The notes under the pieces were generated by a model that worked only from the letters and a program-made list of their open reading frames with translations, was not told where the DNA came from and searched no databases. This document shows positions 21,709 through 25,437 of a stretch of DNA of 25,437 nt, in pieces. Every line of letters starts with the position of its first letter. Position 1 is the stretch's first letter. The position numbers and the translations under genes were made by a program. This DNA comes from a virus, in the IMG/VR virus record IMGVR_UViG_3300015202_000044, positions 1 through 25,437 of that record; one strand, 5' to 3'.

Positions 21709-21733
21709 ACTGCGCAGCCTTTCAGGTGGGCAT

Positions 21734-22654
21734 ATGCCGGTAATTGCCGCATCTATTTTTGAGCAGCTTCGCGAGTTCTCCTTCCGAGGGATCGCATTTC
21801 CTGCCCAAACTACGCGGCTATCGTTCCGGCATTCGCACGTCCAGCACAAATGGGCTGACCGTGACGGCGCGCACGTCGAGGCTACTGGACGCGATCCTAT
21901 TGAGATCGACGTGTCGATTCCGATGAGGAATTTTATTTCGCCTGGTCCGATGGAGAGGTGGGTGGGCCCGCTATACCCGACTGTTTTCCGGGCACTTCTT
22001 ACTGCACTGCTCGACCGCACTACGGGCCTTCTGCGACACCCCGAGCTTGGTGGGCTCAAGTGCAAGCCGGTAAGTTGTGATGTGCGATGGGATCCGAACA
22101 AGCGCGATGGCGTCGACATCGACGCTCGCTTCGTCGAGTCGACCGACAACGCGACAACGATCGACACCGCGATCGCCTCAAAATCTCCAATTGCCAATGC
22201 CGTCCAGACGGGAGCGGATCTCGACAATCAGATTGCGTCGATTCCCTCGCTCCCGCAGACGCCTCCGGGCACCTTGAGTTTTGCCGACTCGATGCGCTCA
22301 CTGCAGGCAATCACTGATCAAGCGAGCCTTGTATCCGCGAAAGTTCAGGGAACGGTCAACGGCGTAATCTATCGACTAAACGTGATGGAGAACTCGGCAA
22401 TTGCCGCCAAGAACGCCAAGTATTGGCCGGTCATTACTTCGTGTGAGGCGCTCAAGTCGACTCTCCGCGACTTGCAGAAGTCGATGCTCGTCGCGACCCG
22501 GTCGATTCTTTTCTACGTCACGCCCGCTGTCATCACTCTCGGGCAAGTGTCGATAACTACCGGCGCCAAAATAGCTGACCTGATCGCACTCAACCCAACA
22601 CTCGCAGCTTCCGCGGCTATTCCTGCGCAGACGCTCGTTCGCTACTACGGCTGA
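21734..22654 (+). CDS. Mu gpN-like baseplate/DNA-circularization family protein
   Basis: 306 residues, ATG preceded by AGGTGGG. The N-terminal part (FRGIAFPAQTTRLSFRHSH, EATGRDPIEIDVSIPM, then WDPNKRDGVDIDARFVEST, about 15-135) matches the DNA-circularization N-terminal domain of Mu gpN-type proteins, which form a ring at the top of the baseplate hub. The centre is Ser/Ala-rich. The last 45 residues (VITLGQVSITTGAKIADLIALNPTL) look like a LysM-type carbohydrate/peptidoglycan-binding hairpin. It follows the tape measure, with the minus-strand cassette between, as in Mu gene order. Confidence 0.8.
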   Translation: MPVIAASIFEQLREFSFRGIAFPAQTTRLSFRHSHVQHKWADRDGAHVEATGRDPIEIDVSIPMRNFISPGPMERWVGPLYPTVFRALLTALLDRTTGLLRHPELGGLKCKPVSCDVRWDPNKRDGVDIDARFVESTDNATTIDTAIASKSPIANAVQTGADLDNQIASIPSLPQTPPGTLSFADSMRSLQAITDQASLVSAKVQGTVNGVIYRLNVMENSAIAAKNAKYWPVITSCEALKSTLRDLQKSMLVATRSILFYVTPAVITLGQVSITTGAKIADLIALNPTLAASAAIPAQTLVRYYG

Positions 22655-22656
22655 CC

Positions 22657-23973
22657 GTGGCAGACACTATCGTTAGCGGAGGATCCTCCGCCGGCCCGAT
22701 ACCGCCGTCAACTCCCGAGAATTGTGTTGTCAAGCTCGAGTTGCCCGCGCTCGGGCTCGCGATCGACACCTTCACGAGCTACGAATATTCGTCTCACTTT
22801 TTGACGCCATCAGACGGGTGGAGCTTCACGATCGGCAACGAAGATTTAATCCAAAGCGTCGCGAATCTCATCAAGCCCGGCATGCTCATCAATATGAGCA
22901 TCAACGGACACGTTCAAAGCAGCGGTTACGTGGACGGAATTGAGACGCATACGTCTCGAGCGTCGGGCACGGAATTTACTTTTCACGGACGCGATCGACT
23001 CGCCTATGCGGTCGACGCATGCGCAGATCCTAGGCTGCGATTGATGTCATCGCAGAGCCTGCAAGATGTCATGCAGGCGATCTTTGCTCCGTTCGGATTC
23101 AACGATTTCGTTGCCGATAACAACGCCAACCGAAATGTTGTCACGGGCACTAAGATCGGAATCAAAACGAGCAAGAAGGGCAAGCCCCTCAAGAGTCAGG
23201 TGATTCATCAGCTAAAACCGTACTCCGGCGAAGGTTGCTTTGCTTTTGCTGCGCGCGTTGCCCAGCGCTTAGGGTTGTGGATCTGGCTCTCGGCCGACGG
23301 TCAGCACGTCGTTGTATCCACGCCCGACTTCGCGCAGCAGCCGAGCTACAAGCTCGCGCAGAAACGCGGGCCCGCGGACATCTACAATAACGTGCTTTCT
23401 TCGCATGCGAGCATTGATATATCTGACCAGCCGTCTTGTATTATTGCGACTGGATTTGGCACCGGTGGCGAAAATCCGGTTAGTAACTTCTCCCTCGGAG
23501 TGCGCAACCCGGCAATCAATGCGGACATTAAAACGATCCTGAGCAGCTACAGGAACACTCTCTTTATTCCGTGGCCGGCAGATCCAGATTCGCCGGATCC
23601 ATCGATTCAAACAGCAACGTGGATTCCTGCGCCCGTCACGCAGGCTTTCGCAAGACCGCTGTTTTTACACGATGACGAAGCCCATACTATTCTTGAGCTC
23701 AAGTATTTTCTGAGACGAGAGATGAGCCTTCGGGTGCGCAAGACTCTGACGTACAACGTCGAAGTCGAGGGCCACGGCGTTTCTGTTTCGTCGAGCAACG
23801 TTGGATCGGGCGATATTATTATTTGGGGTGTCGATACCATCGTTGACGTGGACGACGACTACGCCAATGTCCACGAGCCGCTCTACGTGCTCGGGCGCAC
23901 ATTTACGAAGTCGCGCGATGGCGGAACGAAAACCCGGCTGGATCTAATCCGGCCCCATTCAATCGAGTTTTGA
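22657..23973 (+). CDS. baseplate hub protein (Mu gpP-like)
   Basis: 438 residues from GTG 22657, two bases after the previous stop. It shows a gp27/gpP-type layout: an N-terminal barrel with SHFLTPSDGWSFTIGNED, SGYVDGIETHTS and EFTFHGRDRLAYAVDA (about 46-120), a second barrel with RVAQRLGLWIWLSADGQHVVV (about 206-226) and strands to the C-terminus including YVLGRTFTKSRDGG. Hub proteins form a trimer that joins the tube to the central spike. Slightly longer than Mu gpP. Confidence 0.85.
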   Translation: MADTIVSGGSSAGPIPPSTPENCVVKLELPALGLAIDTFTSYEYSSHFLTPSDGWSFTIGNEDLIQSVANLIKPGMLINMSINGHVQSSGYVDGIETHTSRASGTEFTFHGRDRLAYAVDACADPRLRLMSSQSLQDVMQAIFAPFGFNDFVADNNANRNVVTGTKIGIKTSKKGKPLKSQVIHQLKPYSGEGCFAFAARVAQRLGLWIWLSADGQHVVVSTPDFAQQPSYKLAQKRGPADIYNNVLSSHASIDISDQPSCIIATGFGTGGENPVSNFSLGVRNPAINADIKTILSSYRNTLFIPWPADPDSPDPSIQTATWIPAPVTQAFARPLFLHDDEAHTILELKYFLRREMSLRVRKTLTYNVEVEGHGVSVSSSNVGSGDIIIWGVDTIVDVDDDYANVHEPLYVLGRTFTKSRDGGTKTRLDLIRPHSIEF

Positions 23974-23975
23974 TC

Positions 23976-24839
23976 ATGAGCGCACCGAGAATGTCATCGA
24001 TGTTCGCCGTGGGCGCGAACATATTAAATACGGTTACTGACCCGGTCACTGGGACCATTCTTGCGCAAACAGGAAGCGTGAACGAGGAGTATTCCGCGTC
24101 TGACAACGCCGAGTGGTGGCAGCACGTCGGCTTTGCTAGTCGCCCCGCGTTTCCTGTTGCCAAGTCGAGTGCCGCTGAGTGTATCGCCGTCCGTTGCTCT
24201 GATCGCGATCGCATCATCGCCACGCGCGACGTGCGCGGTCAGGCAATCTACGGCAACCTCGCAGACGGGGAATGCTGCGTATACGCGCCGATCGGCCAAG
24301 CCCGCATTTTGCTCAAGGTCGACGGCAGCGTTTCGATCGTCACGACGAGCGACAACACCGCGACGGGCAACACGCTCAAGCGATCGCTTTCGCCCGATCC
24401 GCTGCAAGGCGCCGTCGACTACACACCTTGGGGCTACGTCAAACTCAACTCGACCGGCTACCACGTGATGACATCGTCGGGTGCGCGCCTCGATGGCGGC
24501 GGCATGTCGGCGCCGGGCGTGCCCTCGGCGCTCGGATCGTACTGGTCGTTTAGCGCCGCGTCCGTTGGTCTGCAGGCTTCGGTGGTGACGCTTGGACCAA
24601 CACCCGCGGCTGCGCTGCCTGTGGCGCTGGCAACGCCGCTGCTGGCCTATCTGGCGTTGGTGCAGGCCACTTGCCAGGCGGTCTACAACTACGCGTTCGC
24701 GGTCGGCAGCACGCCCGCGGCCATTGGAACGGCGCCGAACCTCGCCCTTGCCGCGCTCATCGCGGCAGCCACTTCAGCGTTGAGCGCCACGTCAGCACCT
24801 CCAATCACGGTTACGTCGACCTCGACGAGCGCGAACTAA
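23976..24839 (+). CDS. central spike/baseplate assembly protein (Mu gp45-like)
   Basis: I take ATG 23976; TTG 23970 overlaps the previous TGA as TTGA and is an alternative. The 287-residue product has EWWQHVGFASRPAFP (about 47-61), then an OB-like barrel with ECIAVRCSDRDRIIATRD and ECCVYAPIGQARILLKVDGSVSIV, the pattern of gp45/gpV spikes that pierce the outer membrane. Beyond about 195 the sequence becomes Ala/Leu/Pro-rich and helical rather than a repetitive beta-helix, so the tip differs from standard spikes. The hub gene precedes it, as in Mu. Confidence 0.8.
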   Translation: MSAPRMSSMFAVGANILNTVTDPVTGTILAQTGSVNEEYSASDNAEWWQHVGFASRPAFPVAKSSAAECIAVRCSDRDRIIATRDVRGQAIYGNLADGECCVYAPIGQARILLKVDGSVSIVTTSDNTATGNTLKRSLSPDPLQGAVDYTPWGYVKLNSTGYHVMTSSGARLDGGGMSAPGVPSALGSYWSFSAASVGLQASVVTLGPTPAAALPVALATPLLAYLALVQATCQAVYNYAFAVGSTPAAIGTAPNLALAALIAAATSALSATSAPPITVTSTSTSAN

Positions 24840-25093
24840 TGGCGTGCATTAAATTCCCTTCGATTCCGTTGCCAACACTGCCCACTGGGTTTGGGTTTGG
24901 CGTGACGCTGCCGCCGATCGTGTTCAACGCAAATTTGTGCTGCAAGGTCCTCCCCTTCCCGATCGCGACTCCCCCGATCCCATTGAGCGTCGGCGTGCAG
25001 ATTCCGCCCGCGATCCTCGCCGCCGTTTCGCAAGCGACGCAGGTCCTTCTGGCCTACGTCGACCAACTGCAAATTAACTGCCCGCTGGAATAG
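24839..25093 (+). CDS. small Pro-rich hydrophobic protein after the spike
   Basis: From ATG 24839 (TAATG overlap with the spike stop) 84 residues. It is dominated by Pro, Ile, Leu, Phe and Val (FPSIPLPTLPTGFGFGV, PIATPPIPLSVGVQIPP), has a Cys pair (LCCK) and ends with a helical part (AILAAVSQATQVLLAYV) and CPLE. The repeated P-x-P/I-P pattern is unlike a membrane helix and more like an extended or polyproline arm. Placed between spike and wedge genes it may be a spike-associated or baseplate accessory protein. Function unknown. Confidence 0.65.
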   Translation: MACIKFPSIPLPTLPTGFGFGVTLPPIVFNANLCCKVLPFPIATPPIPLSVGVQIPPAILAAVSQATQVLLAYVDQLQINCPLE

Positions 25094-25100
25094 CCATCCC

Positions 25101-25437
25101 ATGCCCTTAGGACTCGGAGCCGCCCCCTTTGGTTCCAGTCTCTACGGCTACGGATCGATCGATGTCGGCATCGTTCCGGCTGCCGGCAACTACATCGATC
25201 CGGTGACGGGGCAACCGGTCGATACGCGCTTCATTCAGCAAAAAACTAAGACCTATGTCTTTGATTCGCAGGGCCGGATCTCCGGCATGCGCAGCGTCTA
25301 CCAGCTGGTACAGCTCGCCGTGATGACCGTAAAAAACTCATCGGCGATTGCAGGATTTGGAAGCAGCATAAGTCAAATTCAGACGATCGATCAGAACACG
25401 CAGCAGCGTGTCGAGGACGCGTACCGCGACTGTCTAA
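25101..25437 (+). CDS. gp25/Mu gp46-like baseplate wedge protein (5' part, truncated by window)
   Basis: Runs from ATG 25101, eight bases after the previous stop, open to the window edge (112 codons visible). It begins with a flexible Gly/Tyr-rich arm, then a strand-turn with DPVTGQP and KTYVFDSQGRI, then the helix SVYQLVQLAVMTVKNSSAIAGFG. The last is the typical start of the gp25/gpW-like (Mu gp46) wedge domain, which forms the baseplate ring and primes the sheath. The catalytic-looking EPR core usual in this family would be downstream of the window. Confidence 0.7.
   Translation, partial: MPLGLGAAPFGSSLYGYGSIDVGIVPAAGNYIDPVTGQPVDTRFIQQKTKTYVFDSQGRISGMRSVYQLVQLAVMTVKNSSAIAGFGSSISQIQTIDQNTQQRVEDAYRDCL

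Noticed and set aside
21106-22227. Minus-strand 373-codon open frame spanning the lipoprotein and the gpN-like gene
   Set aside because: It overlaps the lipoprotein in a different frame and the opposite strand of the gpN-like gene; both of these have clear signatures, and this translation is Arg/Ser-rich shadow sequence.
1-25437. tRNA, rRNA, CRISPR arrays, IS elements and attachment sites
   Set aside because: No cloverleaf, regularly spaced repeat, transposase or integrase signature was found by reading both strands.

Overview
The window lies entirely inside a bacteriophage or prophage genome: the packaging, head, connector and tail module of a contractile-tailed (myovirus-type) phage. From terminase to the right edge everything runs on the + strand except one two-gene minus-strand insert. 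No integrase, replication gene, tRNA, IS element, CRISPR array or clearly chromosomal gene is visible, so prophage versus free phage cannot be decided. The DNA looks GC-rich by eye, and GTG and TTG starts are used next to ATG. The best host clue is the minus-strand lipoprotein (20948-21673): a Leu-Val-Gly-Cys lipobox, a long Asp/Ala linker and a Cys-rich DUF1566-like domain, a style common in Myxococcota (Polyangia). This host assignment is inference.

Layout. (1) 1-1555: a chain of very small genes joined by 4-base stop/start overlaps (ATGA, GTGA, TTGA), holding a RusA-like Holliday-junction resolvase candidate, Cys-rich or acidic small proteins and a ribbon-helix-helix protein. (2) 1644-2620: two unassigned genes, the first perhaps regulatory. 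(3) 2764-6610: terminase small subunit, terminase large subunit, portal, and a small structural protein. (4) 6613-7550: a histidine-phosphatase-family enzyme and a P-loop kinase-like protein, translationally coupled and placed inside the head operon. (5) 7638-12271: Gly-rich structural protein, small unknowns, scaffold, major capsid protein, a repeat protein and a coiled-coil protein. (6) 12311-15711: connector genes, a small metal-binding candidate, an HK97-gp10-like tail-completion protein, and a tail-terminator-like protein with a C-terminal concanavalin/LamG-like domain. (7) 15715-25437: tail genes in the order of phage Mu: sheath, tube, tail assembly chaperone, tape measure, gpN-like, gpP-like, gp45-like spike, a small Pro-rich protein, and a truncated gp25/gp46-like baseplate wedge protein.

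How it works together: TerS/TerL pump DNA through the portal into a capsid built on the scaffold; connector proteins seal the head; the tape measure and chaperones set tail length while tube and sheath polymerise on a Mu-like baseplate. The most notable signals are a canonical -1 slippery heptamer (CCCTTTA, 18241-18247) that would fuse the tail chaperone to an otherwise start-less 73-codon reading frame ending exactly at the tape-measure start; the phosphatase/kinase pair; the terminator-lectin fusion; and the reverse-strand lipoprotein/membrane-protein cassette with its own inverted repeat.

No gene-free stretch exceeds about 145 bases. The gaps (1556-1643, 2621-2763, 7551-7637, 9070-9147, 9880-9945, 11629-11722, 12272-12310, 15251-15297, 17257-17381, 21674-21733) hold leaders, hairpins and one strong intrinsic terminator, described below where something is visible.
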